Positions 44,656-56,922 of a stretch of 64,000 nucleotides of DNA are shown here, in pieces (position 1 is the stretch's first letter; the number at the start of each line of letters is the position of its first letter). Origin of the DNA: Acanthosoma haemorrhoidale (Eukaryota; Arthropoda; Insecta; Hemiptera; Acanthosomatidae); assembly GCA_930367205.1 (NCBI GenBank), contig CAKNEZ010000002.1, positions 1,336,343 to 1,400,342 on the forward strand, read 5' to 3'. A program made the position numbers and the translations under genes. Under the pieces are notes generated by a model, which saw only the letters and a program-made list of their open reading frames with translations, did no database searches and was not told the origin of the DNA.

Positions 44656-45706
44656 AAAACGAAATTTACTTTAATAGTTTTAAAAGTTTTAAATAAATTT
44701 TAAAGTGTAAATTATAGATAAATATTTTTTTTGTTTAGTTTATATAACGAATTAATAATTATTGATAATATTATAAATGTTCTAAGAATATATTTGTGTT
44801 TCGAATGTGAGTGTATTGATTTTGTTTACGTGAAATATGTTGGAAGGTAAACGAAACGAATACCGATACGGGACGCCTCCGAGGCCCCGTAATCGGATTA
44901 AGAACACTATAAACTTTATAGAGGATTAAAAGGACGGAGCACCGGTTGATAAGTCGCTCGCAGAGTCAGAGTGGATTCAGATTTGAGTTGGCTAACACAC
45001 ACGCGAGTGCCCTCCATCATCTCACCGCCTTATCGGCCTATGGTTTACTTATCACCGCCTTATCGGCCGATCGTTTATGTGGAGCACCTCTGGGGAGAGT
45101 TCGACTGGGAAGTCGTAGCAGTGAGGACCTCGCTCAACTCTCCACTAATCGATGCCATCGATAATTAGCAACGATGACAGATTGGGTACCCAATGAAGCC
45201 GTCAAAAGTACTGTACTTTTTTTACTATTAGCAATTTAAGTATTTTTTTTTAATCAGACAATTTAAGTATTTTCTGTATCAGATAGTTTAAGTATTTTTT
45301 TTTATCAAATAGTTTAAGGAGTTTTTCTCTATCAGATAGTTTAAGTATTTTTTTTTATCAAATAGTTTAAGGAGTTTTTATCAAATAGCTTAAGTATTTT
45401 TTGGGGGGTTTTTAATCAAATGCTATTTGTTTATTATCATCTAATAAATGTTGGTAATCTAAATCTGTCTTCCCCTAGATATGTCAATTCCCTGTAATAT
45501 TTCAGGTTCCCCTGTCCTTGGGTAATGCCCTCTCCTGGCATTAATATTTTCCCCAAATTCCTGTAAACATTTAGGGGGAGGAGGAAGAGAGAGAAAGTCG
45601 GGGGTTTACAAGTGGTGTCAGGTGTGGGGTGGATTGCAAGAAAATCCACTAATCCGGGATAAACTTTTATTTCGAAAAAATTTTTTTTTGATAAATCCCT
45701 TTTAAA
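44656..45706 (+). other. Probable 5' LTR and leader of Gypsy-1, with tandem repeats
   Basis: A compositional shift begins near 44840, with a promoter-like TATAAACTTTATAG at 44910. A 33-bp duplication (ATCACCGCCTTATCGG) lies at 45020-45080, and a run of seven units of about 26 bp (TAGTTTAAGTATTTTTT and variants) at 45231-45420. Gypsy-1 gag starts at 45707, so an LTR and leader are expected here; GTGGTGTCAGGTGTGG near 45612 could be part of the primer-binding region. LTR limits could not be fixed because no clear match to the 3' side was found. Confidence 0.4.
45231..45420 (+). repeat. 26-bp tandem repeat, seven units
   Basis: Units of the form TAGTTTAAGTA plus a T tract plus ATCAAA, alternating with TAGTTTAAGGAGTTTTT versions. 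Alternation of two unit types suggests that a two-unit block was duplicated. Confidence 0.8.
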
Positions 45707-47890
45707 ATGTCGGTTGAAAGTAACCTCCGACAGAGGATAGAAGAATTAGAGAAGGCTAACCTGGCTTTTGCCCAGTCGGAAGAAAAGTTGAAAAATGAAC
45801 TCGAAGCTAGCCGGACAGAGATAAAGGAAGGAGGGACACCTAAGCCACCAAGGAAGGATTTGTCCTTGCAGGGTCTGATCAAGACGTGGGGAGGGGAGGC
45901 GAGTGCCAGGCCGGTTGACGAATTCCTAGAGTATGTGGAGGAAGTAGCAGCTTGTGGAGCTTGGGAGGACGTTGACCGAGTTCGGATTTGTAGGCTCAAG
46001 TTGCAGGGCCCGGCAGCCGCCTTTGTCAGAGGAAATGAGGAATTAAAGGGTATTGTCAGATTTAAGAAGTTTGCAGACGCACTGCGAGAAAGGTTTGGAG
46101 ATCCACATACTTTTGAATATTATGGAAGAATTTTGCAGGAGACGAGTCAACAGCCAAAAGAGAGGATCCAAGAATTTTCGGACAGATGCATTTCCTTGGG
46201 GGGAAAAATGACCAGGTCCGATCTATCTGGGAATGAAGCAAAGTGGTGGGCGCGGGAAGTAGAGAGAAAAGTGCTAGAAGCGTTCATGAGGGGACTCTCG
46301 GGTGAGGTGGGAAAACAGGTGTTGTTCGGACGCCCAGATACACTGAAGAATGCAGTGAGATTGGCGTTAGATGTAGAACAAGCCTTGCAAGAGCATCAAC
46401 GGGGAAAGAACGTATATGTGTTGGAAGAGGCAGGGGGCAGGTCCGGTCCCTGCCATGAGCAGCAACGTGAGAGTGAGAGAAATAGGTATAGAAGCTCAGT
46501 GGATCCTATCGCCAGAAACGAGGACCAGGCCTCGGCATGGGGAGCTGGAGCGGTGTTTAGCTTAAGGGAACAGATCGAAGACGCTTGTATCAGTGCGATT
46601 CAAAAGGCGCTTCCCTCGAGACTAGGGAAATCCGATTCTCAGCGTTGCTATCGGTGTGGAGAGTTAGGACATTACGCAAGGGGATGCAGAATGCCACCAC
46701 CGGCTAAAGGAGTAAGCAATAACCCGGGCCCCAGAGAAAGGGTAACTTGCTACAGGTGTGGACGGCAGCGGAGGGCATATAGCGAACCAGTGCAGATCCA
46801 AGCACCTGCCCGCCGAAAAGAAATTGAACCCCGTGCAGGGGCCCCCAAATGCTTAAGGCCCGACGGTCACCCCCCGTCTGGGCCGGAGAAACCCAAGCCT
46901 GTGGATGAGAAATGGCTTACAGGAGTGGGAGCCGGAGTAGGTAAATTGATAAAACTGGACATGCTAATTGGGGGATATCTCCACCACATGATAGTAGACA
47001 CGGGGGCCGAAGTGACGCTAATTCGCACGGCGCTTCTGGGAGTTCAATTAAGGCCCACCAGTGTCCGAGCTAGAGGAGTAACAGGACAGGCTCTGCGTAT
47101 TTTGGGGGTACAAGAGTTGATGTGCCAAGTAGACGGCCTGGAAGTGAAACATCAGGTGATGATAATCAGCGTGAACTTGCCCGGAGACGGAATCATAGGT
47201 TTGGATTTGCTACAAAAGCTAGGAGCCAAACTGGATATTCGTAACCGGAAGGTGATAGTGACGCCGCCTGACGCTGGACTGAGTTTTGAGAAGCAACCAG
47301 TACATCCCCTTCACCAGTTGGGAGTGGCAATAAATTCCTTAGAAGCGAAAGGGAGAAGTACAAGGGGGACTCGAAATATAAATAATGTAAGTATGATTGA
47401 GGGAGAGGATGCTGAAATGTACACTTTAGGGAGAATTCTAAAAATAAATAATGTTCAAAAGGGTTGGAAATTATCTATAAATATATTGGAAAGCAAAACT
47501 TCACTTACAGTCAAGCTCGATACAGGGGCGAAATGCAATGTTTTAAAAAAAAGCGACTATGAAAATTTGAAAATTAAAGAGAAAATAAATAAAACTGATA
47601 ACAAATTGGCAAATTACAGTGGTTCTGAAATACCGGTTATAGGAACTGTTATATTAGATTGTGTAATCAAGGGTAAAATAGAACCAATAAAATTTTATTT
47701 AGTAAACTGTAATGGCTCAAGCTATGTGTTGGGATTAGATACAATTAAAAAACTAAAATTAATTACCAGAGTTGAAAATATAAATATGAATACAAATAAT
47801 GGTCTCACTAAATTGCTTAGCAGATATAAAGAACTATTCGAAGGTATAGGAAAAATCTCAAAAATATATGATTTCAAATTAAAAGAATGA
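45707..47890 (+). CDS. Chimeric Gypsy-1 gag-protease fused to Gypsy-2 protease
   Basis: One uninterrupted 727-codon frame made from two elements. From ATG 45707: a coiled N-terminus (RQRIEELEKANLAFAQSEEK), a capsid-like gag, a zinc knuckle CYRCGELGHYARGC near residue 313, a degraded second knuckle, and the first protease with IVDTGAEVTLIRTALLG near residue 430. At about residue 550, where Gypsy-1 RT should begin, the sequence changes abruptly to AT-rich Gypsy-2, with the second protease VKLDTGAKCNVLKKSDY near residue 600 and the start of its RT linker. The frame stops at a TGA, 47888-47890. The 5' LTR and gag of Gypsy-2 are missing. Whether a protein is made is unknown. Confidence 0.85.
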   Translation: MSVESNLRQRIEELEKANLAFAQSEEKLKNELEASRTEIKEGGTPKPPRKDLSLQGLIKTWGGEASARPVDEFLEYVEEVAACGAWEDVDRVRICRLKLQGPAAAFVRGNEELKGIVRFKKFADALRERFGDPHTFEYYGRILQETSQQPKERIQEFSDRCISLGGKMTRSDLSGNEAKWWAREVERKVLEAFMRGLSGEVGKQVLFGRPDTLKNAVRLALDVEQALQEHQRGKNVYVLEEAGGRSGPCHEQQRESERNRYRSSVDPIARNEDQASAWGAGAVFSLREQIEDACISAIQKALPSRLGKSDSQRCYRCGELGHYARGCRMPPPAKGVSNNPGPRERVTCYRCGRQRRAYSEPVQIQAPARRKEIEPRAGAPKCLRPDGHPPSGPEKPKPVDEKWLTGVGAGVGKLIKLDMLIGGYLHHMIVDTGAEVTLIRTALLGVQLRPTSVRARGVTGQALRILGVQELMCQVDGLEVKHQVMIISVNLPGDGIIGLDLLQKLGAKLDIRNRKVIVTPPDAGLSFEKQPVHPLHQLGVAINSLEAKGRSTRGTRNINNVSMIEGEDAEMYTLGRILKINNVQKGWKLSINILESKTSLTVKLDTGAKCNVLKKSDYENLKIKEKINKTDNKLANYSGSEIPVIGTVILDCVIKGKIEPIKFYLVNCNGSSYVLGLDTIKKLKLITRVENINMNTNNGLTKLLSRYKELFEGIGKISKIYDFKLKE

Positions 47891-49156
47891 TATGAAGGAA
47901 AAATTGAACCATGTCGTAGAATACCTTTTAAATTATTAGATATTTTCAAAGAAACATTATACAGAATGAAAGACAATAAAATTGTTACAGAGGTTAACGA
48001 ACCTACTGAATTTATGAACCCAATCGTAATTACCAGTAAACCTGATAAATCATTACGTATTTGCTTAGACCCACAGCATCTTAACACTTGTTTACTAAGA
48101 GAACATTGTCCTTTACCTACATTTGAAGAAATATCTAGTAAAATGGCGGGGGCAAAAATGTTTGCAGTGTTAGACGCATCAAATGGGTTTTGGCATTTAG
48201 AACTTACACATAGGAGTTCGTTAATGACGGCTTTTCAAACGTCATATGGTCCATTTAGATTTTTAAGAATGCCTTTCGGGGTTAGTATTGCACCAGAAGT
48301 GTTCCATAAAACTTATTCAGAGATTTTTGAAGGTATAAAAAACGTAGCTGTGTATATCGATGATATAATGATATGAGCAGAAAATGAAAAAGAATTATTA
48401 GAAATTTTAGAATTAGTAATGAAAAGAGCTTATGAGCATGGGATTAAATTTAATAAAAACAAATGTAAGTTTAAAGAAGAAAGAATTAAATTTTTAGGTC
48501 ATTACTTCAGTAGCAAAGGGATAGAAATTGATGATGACAAAGTCAAAGCAATTAGTGAAATGGAAAGACCAAAAGATGTTAAAGCAGTAGAACGATTATT
48601 AGGATTGATAACCTACGTGGGTAAATTTGTAGAAAACTCAGCTCAGTTAACGGAACCATTGCGTAATTTAATTAAAAAAGGTACAATTTTCAACTGGACA
48701 AGTGAACATGAAAATTGTTTTAAAAAGATAAAAACAGGTTTAAGCAAAACTCCTATTCTACAATTATACGATGTAAATAAGGAGTGCAAAATTAGTGTAG
48801 ACGCTAGTAGTACCGGAGTAGGGGCAGTTCTGTTACAAAATGATTTGCCAGTAGCATATGCATCACAAGCATTCACTGAATGTCAAAAATCGTGGGCTCA
48901 AATAGAGAAAGAACTATATGCCATAGTGTTTGGATGTGAGCGTTTCAGACAGTATGTAATCGGTAAACCTTTTGGAGTAGAATCAGATCATAAACCGCTG
49001 ATCCCTATTTTAAGACGAAATATAACTGATATACCAATGAGACTACAAAAAATGCGAATGCGGTTACAACCATATGATATTAAAGTAACGTATACAGGGG
49101 GGAAAAAATTAAATAATAGCAGATTTACTATCAAGAGTTCATTTAAAAGAAACTAA
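47891..49156 (+). pseudogene. Gypsy-2 reverse transcriptase and RNase H
   Basis: Continues the same frame after the TGA: KIVTEVNEPTEFMNPIVI, LRICLDPQHLN, FAVLDASNGFWHLEL, MPFGVSIAPEVFH, and the catalytic VYIDDIMI followed by a second TGA (48374-48376) where Trp is likely. Then come FLGHYFSSKGIEID, the RNase H with ISVDASSTGVGAVLL, ELYAIVFGCERF and ESDHKPL. Near 49115 a one-base slip leaves the correct frame at the IADLLSR motif. Catalytic residues are preserved, so the decay is recent. Confidence 0.9.
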
Positions 49157-50570
49157 AGAGGATGGAGATTCCAGAATGTATATATTAGAACTTACGTTAG
49201 CAAGCGAGATGAGTAATCAAAAGAAACAAAAATATATAGAAGCAACAAAAAATGACATAGAATTGCAGACATTGAAAAATACAATAAAAAAAGGTTGGCC
49301 AAAAGAAATAAAAGATGTACCAAATATAGTTAAATATTATCATACTTACCATGCCGACATTTATGAATATGATGACTTACTGTTTAAAAATAATTGATTA
49401 ATAGTACCAAACAAATTAAGAGAAGAAGTTTTGAGTAAGTTACATTATAATCATTTAGGCATTGAAAAAACAAAAGCTAGAGCGAGAGAAATAGTATTTT
49501 GGCCCAATATAAATAAAGATATAGAAAACAAAATAAACAACTGTAAAACATGCTTAACGTTCCAACGATCAAATCAGAAAGAAAGTCTAATACCAACATT
49601 AATACCAGATAAAACATGGGCAACAGTAGGAGCTGATATTTTTTACATTGATAGAAAACCAAACATGTTAGTTGTGGATTTTTTTTCTAAATATGTAGAT
49701 GTTTTACCATTGAAGGATGAAACTAGTGTAACAGTTATAAAAGCATTAAAGTCTTGTTTTGTACACTGGGGTATACCAGAAGAATTCAGATCAGATAATG
49801 GCCCACAATTTTCAAGTTTTCTATTTAAAACGTTTACAAGAGAATGGAAATTTAAGCATGTTACGTCGAGTCCAACATATCCACAAAGTAACGGAATGGT
49901 GGAGCGGCACATACAAACTGTGAAAAATGTAATTAGAAAAGCTTATTTTGATAAAAAAGATGTGTACTTAGCAATACTAGAATTAAACAACACACCAATA
50001 TCTAATACAATACCTTCTCCAAATGTGATAATGCAAGGTAAAAATGTGAATGGTGTTCTATATGATATACCAAAGTTTAAAAGTGAAGAAAATTCATATA
50101 TAAAAGGTGAATTGTTACAAAGACAAAGGAAACAAAAAATTTTTCATGATCAACGAGCCAAAGATTTGAAAAAATACGAAAAAGGAGAAAATGTTAGAGT
50201 TAGAAACAAACAAGGAATGTGGGATCGGGCTGTAATAATAGATAGAAACATAAACAATAGGGCTGATCAAATTAAGACAGAGGGAGGCTCCTTATTGACG
50301 CGTAATAGAATACACTTAAGAAATGTTACTAGCCTACCATTAGAAATAGAAAGTAACGAATATAGACTTGATGAAAATATTAAACCACAAATTTCGGAAA
50401 ATTTAAATAGTAATGGTAAGGTTAATAATACAGCCGATCCAGCAGATCAGCAATTAATGAACCAAAGCCAGAGTGAAGATATCAATAATGACAATGACAC
50501 ATATGTAACTCGTAGTGGACGAATCAGTCGTCAGCCAGCATATCTAAAAGAAAACTATGTATTACAATAA
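49157..50570 (+). pseudogene. Gypsy-2 integrase and C-terminal tail
   Basis: After the slip the frame reads MYILELTLASEMSNQ, TGA at 49395-49397, then the HHCC zinc domain (LHYNHLGIEKTKAR to CKTCLTF), and the DDE core with VGADIFYID, FRSDNGPQFSS and SNGMVERHIQ. A charged C-terminus follows and ends KENYVLQ at 50570. The last 71 residues recur at 15205-15420. From 49431 on the frame is intact. Confidence 0.9.
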
Positions 50571-50597
50571 AAAAAAAAAAAAAAAAAAAAACGGAGA

Positions 50598-50801
50598 TGT
50601 CATATGGTTGGGTTATCTCTATTAAATGAACAAAGCCGGCTGACAATTCTACAACAATATTTATATTATATTGTTATTGATATTGATGTTATTGATATTA
50701 CAATATTATTCTAACCTATATAACTTGTGACCTAGAGGTACTTATTTTATGGTTAATAAATTATTACTATATTCAATCAACCAATGTCTTTCATTCTGAC
50801 A
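50598..50801 (+). repeat. 3' LTR of Gypsy-2
   Basis: 204 bp, TGTCATATGG to CATTCTGACA, preceded by an A tract and ACGGAGA (polypurine tract). Immediately followed at 50802 by Gypsy-1 pol sequence, so the nested insertion edge is clean on this side. The left edge at about 47350 has lost the other LTR. Confidence 0.9.
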
Positions 50802-50803
50802 CT

Positions 50804-51728
50804 GATGGGAGTTAAGGTGACTTACTGCTATGTTTATTTAGATGACATTATCATCTTCAGTGGTGATATGGATGAGCACTGCACTCGATAAAGAAGGGTG
50901 CTGGAGCGACTGCTGGGTGCTAATCTGAAGTTGAAAGGACCAAAATGTAAGTTTGTGGTCAGGCAGGTAAAATACCTTGGCCACTTGGTAACCAGTGAAG
51001 GGGGGAAACCTGACCCAGAAAAGATCACGGCGGTGAAAGAATTTCCAAAACCCGGTTCGGCTCGGGAAGTGAGAGGCTTCCTGGGTCTCGCTGGATATTA
51101 CCGGAGGTTCGTACCTCAGTTCGCCGAAATTGCCAAGCCCCTCACCCAGCTGACGGGGAAGGGAATGTCATTTCACTAAGGGAAAGAACAAGACGAGGCG
51201 TTTACCGCTCTACAGGAGATATTGTGTTCTGACCGAGTGCTGATTTATCCTGATTTCCGGGACCCTTTCATTCTGGCGACCGATGCCTCTGGAATGGCAG
51301 TAGGGGCTGTTCTCTCACAACTCCGAAACGGACAAGAAAGGCCTATCGCCTTTGCCAGTCGACAGCTACACCCAGCGGAACAAACTTATTCGGCTACCGA
51401 ATGAGAGCTACTTTCGGTAGTCTGGGCAACCAAGCATTTTAGGTGCTATCTGTTGGGTCGAAAGTTTACACTTGTCACTGACCACGCTGCACTTAAATGG
51501 ATGCTGTCCCTAAGAGACCCGTCCTCACGCTTGATGAGGTGGGCTCTCAGACTCGAGGAATTCGAGTATCAGGTCGTCCACAAACCAGGGAAGAAGCATA
51601 CCAACGCGGACTCCCTGAGTAGGGCCGTAGCGGGTATAAGGACGTTCGACGAAGGAGCCCAACGGGTTCTTTGGAAAAGAGGGCAGGAACAGGACGAAGA
51701 GGGTTACGGACGGGGGCGGATGGTATAA
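50804..51728 (+). pseudogene. Gypsy-1 RT palm end and RNase H
   Basis: Resumes Gypsy-1 at the catalytic motif VYLDDIIIFSGDMDEH, so the RT fingers between protease and this point are lost. Stops at 50889-50891, 51177-51179 and 51402-51404 interrupt LGHLVTSEGGKPDPEKI, GFLGLAGYYRRFVPQFAEIA and the RNase H blocks ILATDASGMAVGAVL and LVTDHAALKWM. The host copy is more GC-rich than the nested Gypsy-2. Confidence 0.92.
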
Positions 51729-53340
51729 TACCCTACGGAATAGGTGATGACCCAAATCAATGGAAAATTTTGGTTCCACTAGATCGCCGGCAACAGATCA
51801 TGGAGGAACACCATAGTCGGCCATGGGCGGGACATCCGGGAAGAGAACGTACCCATGAACTGATAAATAATAAGTACTATTGGCCCTCGATGGGGAAAGA
51901 TATAGAAGAGTTCGTTAAGGGGTGCCACCCGTGTGCTCAGAGAAAGACCCCCCCTGGGTTAACAGCTCCTCTAGAGGCCCCCTTCTTTCCCAAGGAGCCA
52001 TTCGAACTGGTTTCCCTGGATATCGTGGGGCCGTTCCCAAAGAGTAGCCGCGGGAATAAATATTTGTTAACTTTTATAGACCACTTCAGCCGATACACTG
52101 AAGCTGAACCTATAAGAGAACAGACGGCGGACGAGACCGCTCGGGTTTTTGTCGACCGTATAATCACCAGACATGGGACTCCAAAGAAACTACTGACTGA
52201 TCAAGGCAGGAATTTCGTGTCGGCGTTGTTCAAATCCGTGTGCAAGGGCTTAGGCATACAAAAACTCCAAACCACCCCCTACCATCCCCAGAGTAATGGA
52301 ATACTGGAACGCTTTCATCGTACACTGGGAGATTCCATGGCTCACTTTGCCAGAAAAGATGGGCGAGATTGGGACCGGTGAGTCCCCTATTCACTAATGG
52401 CTTATCGCTCCATACCACATTCTGCCACGGGATTTTCGCCGAACTTCCTGTTATATGGCAGAGAGCTCCGCACTCCAGAAGAGGAATGGATAGAGCCTGT
52501 GGAAGCGTTGGAAAACGCCTTAACACAAGATGAAGCTGCAAGGATTAGGGTTCGTGTAGAACAGGCCTACGAAGAAGCCCGTGAAAGGATTAAGAAAACT
52601 TGGGCTCACAGAACCGCGGCGGTTAACCAAGATAGGAGATCCCGTTTTTTACCGAGGGCGACGCGGTATACCTACATGTACCCGTGGTAAAACCAGGAAA
52701 TTTAAAAAAATTTCATTGCCCTTGGACGGGACCATGGATAATAGTCAAGAAATGCAGTGCAGTAACCTATGCAATCAGGAATGAAACCGGCGGGACCCAG
52801 GTAGTACACGTGAACCGCTTGAAACCGGCTTTTAACAGTGGTCTCGAAACGGAGTATCCAAAGGAGCAACAGTCTGAATCGGAAGATGACGATGACGAAG
52901 TAAGGGATAAGGAAAGAGACCAAGAGGACTTCTGGCCGATCCCCCTAACCGACTCTGACGAGGAGGAAGAGCCCCATCCTAGAGAAAGGGCCATTGGGAA
53001 CGATTCCCTATTGGCCATTAGCTCGCCAAGGAGGGATGTAGTGGCTCCAAGCTGGTGGCCTGAGGGCGAAGCGGAGGGGTGACCGAGTATTATCCGTACG
53101 GAGGAAGATGTTTCATCGAGTGAAAAGGAGCCCTCCCGCCCGGTTACCCCGTTGGTGAACCCATCGGAGGTCTCGGGAGAGACCTCGGTGGAAGATGACA
53201 GTACCAACTATCGAGACCCAACTTGGGAGGCGGATAGTACAGAGGCACCGATGTTGCCGCGCAGTCCCTACTTATTGAGAAATAATCGCCGGTCTAGCCG
53301 GGGAGCAGCAGGCACCCATTCAATTCCTCCGGATCACTGA
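51671..53340 (+). pseudogene. Gypsy-1 integrase and C-terminal domain
   Basis: Reached by a slip near 51680. Zinc domain with HSRPWAGHPGRERTHEL and CHPCAQRK, DDE core with LVSLDIVGPFP, LLTDQGRNFVSALF and PQSNGILERFHR, then TGA at 52379-52381, FSPNFLLYGRELR, and a slip in a T run near 52645 into the GPF-like HCPWTGPWIIVKK and VVHVNRLKPAF. An acidic Ser/Asp/Glu-rich tail runs to 53340 with one more stop near 53081. All three catalytic acidic residues are visible. Confidence 0.92.
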
Positions 53341-53471
53341 ACGATGAGGGTGGCCATCGACAGCACCGACGCGAGTGACCGGGAGGGAGAAACAAAGAGT
53401 GAGGGTGTCAGTGCGTGTCACGAGAAAGAAAAGTGTTGACCTAGGGTCAACGCTTTTGGAAAACGGGGAGT

Positions 53472-53640
53472 GTTGTGACCGATAGACTTTTATAGCCAAT
53501 GTAAATTAGCGATTGTTTACGCCTGTAATTCGTTTATTTTATTTATTGAAGGGAAAAAATTATCATTCATTGTTTAAGCCCGAATAAGGGGTGTTGCGCT
53601 GACAAGTAATTATCTAACAATAGCAGACTCATCACGGTAT
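53472..53640 (+). repeat. Start of the Gypsy-1 3' LTR (end not fixed)
   Basis: TGTTGTGACCGATAGAC follows the purine-rich AAAACGGGGAG at the place where the 3' LTR should begin. A convincing second copy at the 5' side was not found, so limits are uncertain. Confidence 0.4.
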
Positions 53641-54469
53641 AATTGTGTTATTATCCAGTTATTCCGAGTACATCCAGTTAGTGATTTATAGTGGGCTATT
53701 GAAGTCATCAGGGCGTAATGTTTTTGGTCCTTGGCGGTTTTACTTAAACATCGATCATAAATTATCTCCAGTTCTCATGTCTATACATATAATGATACAT
53801 AATGTACCACTTCCATTAAACAATTCCGTCTTCCTCATGTAGTAGTAATTGCTTTCATTTTTCCTTTTAAACATTTTTTTTTGTTTTTAAAGTTATTTTA
53901 ATTTGAGGATTGTTATAAGAAATGGTTAAAATACTTTATCGGCATGCAATTTTCCTACACTTCAGTCCTTTTTTCCTTTTATTCATCAACAACAGCACCT
54001 GCTTGTAATTTATTATTCCTCCTTTTCAACAGCTCTCGTCATCAAGTGCTACAACAAACAAAAATAATCACAAAAACATGAACCTTACTAGACCTGATAA
54101 TGTTATTATCAAATTAACAACAATAAATTAAATCTAATAAAAGATACTAAGGAAAGCAATAATCGCAACTTTTGTATGCAAAAAATTAAACAATCTCACC
54201 ACTCATTTAACCAAAAATATACTATGATTAAAATATCAAAATTGAAAAACAAATTAGTGGATATACAGGTAAATATTATAACGAAGAATAAATAAATAAT
54301 ACATAATGCTTAACAGTTCAATAATGCGTAAAAATTATTTTTTAATACAAACACGAGGGAAGACAAAATTGAACGTTAGTTACATGTGGTTGTATTACTA
54401 AACCAGATCCATTCAAGCAGCAGAAAATATAATTAAAGCTGCATAAAGAACTTCTATAAAGAATTACAA
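53641..54469. other. Unassigned AT-rich region
   Basis: May include the rest of the Gypsy-1 LTR; no gene or further repeat recognised. Confidence 0.45.
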
Positions 54470-54713
54470 ATAATAAATATAATCAGCTTTATTATGATAA
54501 AATTGTAATCTGCCTGATTGGGCAATGATAAATGTTTTATTCATACCATAATTACAATTTGTAAACATCCCAGAGACCTCCCAGAGCCACATGGTTGTCA
54601 CCTCCCTCGTATGCGAAAGAGGAAGCGGAGTCTTGAAATGTCCCCCACGCTCCTCCGTCAGCCGCGTGACAAAAAGCGTGAGAGCCACATACGGTCAGGA
54701 CATGATTGGAGAA
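54470..54713 (-). pseudogene. Jockey 3' UTR, left part of an interrupted copy
   Basis: Reverse complement of the Jockey 3' region seen at 28700-28900 and 25335-25565 (GAGGGAGGTGACAACC, GACTCCGCTTCCTC). It ends at the R1-clade insertion; the rest of this Jockey copy resumes at 56954. Confidence 0.8.
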
Positions 54714-56922
54714 GCTGGCCATATACTGTTACGCACTCCCACTGTTACACATTGCTACAAATGGTCACGAGGCCACTGCTAATCTCCTCTATATGGAAGA
54801 GAGCGGAGCTCAGACTAATCCCGAAGGGAGCCGATCGGGACCTGACAGCTACCAAGAGCTACAGGCCCATCAGCCTCCTCCCAGTCTTGAGTAAAGTCCT
54901 GGAGAGATTGATGCACACGGCGTTGCGGCAGACGTTTAAGAAGGCGGACCACCTAAGACAGTACGGCTCCTGCAAGGGCAGGAGCACAGCTGATGCCTTG
55001 GACAAGATAAGGGACGATATGGTGACTCGCTCCAAGTACGCGCTGTTACTTACATTTGACATCTCCTCTGCGTTTGACAGGGTGCGGTGGCCCTACGTCA
55101 TGAGGGAGCTACAGGAGCTAGAGACCCCGAGCAATCTGTACGAGCTCGTGGGCAGCTACCTCAGCAAACGTAGGGCGGTCATCAGAGGAGTGTCTTACGA
55201 CGTTGAAGCACCGGTGGAGCGAGGGTGTCCCCAAGGATCAGTCCTGGGCCCTGCTCTTTGGAAAGTAGTTTTTAATAAGGTCCTCGTGACCCTGGAAGAG
55301 CAGGGATACCCCGCGGTGGCATATGTGGATAACCTCGCCGCAACCATCGTGGGGAATTCGCGTGCCGAAGTGACGAGATGAGCGTGCGCCTGCGCCAACT
55401 TGGTCAAGGAGTGGTGCGCCGGTATGAAGATGACCATGGCTGCGGAAAAGACGACGGCCACCCTGGTGAGAGGCAAGATGGACCGTGCTCACCCTATGTG
55501 GCTGGAGATAAAAGGAAGAAGAGTTAGGGTGGGCACGGAGGTGACGTACCTGGGGGTGAGACTGGGAAAGAAACTTAGCCTTTCTCCCCACATCGAATAC
55601 CTGGGCAACAGGATCGTTTCAGTTTGCAACTCCTTCGCAAGGATAGGGGGAGCGATGTGGGGGGTGAGGTTCCCAGTCTCGAGAACCCTCTACCAGGCTG
55701 TGGTAATGGGCATAGTAAGGTATGCTTCGCAGTCATGGTCGGCGCACCTGAACAAGGGGCAGGCGCACGCCCTGAAGAGGTTACAGCGAATGGCACTAGT
55801 ACGGGTCACGAGGTCCTACAGGACGGTATCTCAGGACGCGGTGGAGGTTTTGGCAGCGGCGGCACCAGTGGATCTGGTCCTCCTGGAGCAGCGCCTCAGG
55901 ACGAAGACGAAGAGAGGGCAGATTGAAGATATTCCACCTCCCCTACGGAGAAGAATTGAGAAAGAGCCTGGGAGGTGGAAGGCCCTCATAAGGGAATGGA
56001 CGATAGAGGCTTGGGGAGCCAGGTGGACTGGTACGACTAAGGGGAGTACCCAGAGGAAGTACTTTCCCTCAGTCCAGGACAGGCTGAGGGCAAGTTGGGT
56101 CTCCCCAGACTACTGGGTGTCACAAGTGCTTACAGGACACGGCGGATTTCGTGCCAGGCTGTGCGAATACAAGAGGGCAGCAAGCAGGTCCTGCCCTCAT
56201 TGCGGAGAGGATGTCACCGCGGAGCACGTCGTGCTCTCTTGTTATGCGTTAGAACCGGCTAGAGCACAGCTGCTCCGCTCGATAGGAGAGTACAGCCTGG
56301 ACGAGTCCGACCTGCCGTCGCTGGTGAATGATGAAGTGAGATAACCACGTTCACAGATTCGTCGGGGAGTGGAGAAGGGCACAAGGCTCCGGGCACTTCA
56401 ATATATCCAGGGGGGTGGCGCGGGGTGAGCAGCCGAGTCTTCGGGAAGGCTCACCCGAAGCCAACGATGTATCGGCGGTTCCAGAGGAGTCACTGTAAAT
56501 ATGTACATATAGATATAAGGTAGGACTGAGAAGCCTATGGTTAGATATAAGTTTAGTTATAGGGGATAGAGGATGCACACCCCTTGTAAATATAGCACTT
56601 AAGATATTAGTATAGTTAACGGATCTGTAAATATTGTAAATAGATTAAGGATACTAGCTATAAGGACAAAAAAAAAAAAAAAAAAAAAAAAAATAGCTAG
56701 TAAGGATTGTACAAAGTAGATTTAAGGAAAAGATTTTATTTTATTTTGTTTTCTTTGTGTTTATTTTGGAAAATAAAGACCGAAAACAGTATTACTCAAG
56801 GTGCGCTGACCGGTGCAACAATCCCATTGCACCGGAATACGCGCACCACAGGCTACGTAACCCCATGAGCTCGCTTCACGGGCTCGTAGGGCAAGCCCGT
56901 TTGAGGCTCAGCCTCAGAAAGG

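Noticed and set aside
45707..53340. A retrovirus-like envelope gene after Gypsy-1 or Gypsy-2 pol
   Set aside because: No open frame with signal peptide, furin-type site or membrane anchor follows either pol before the LTR.
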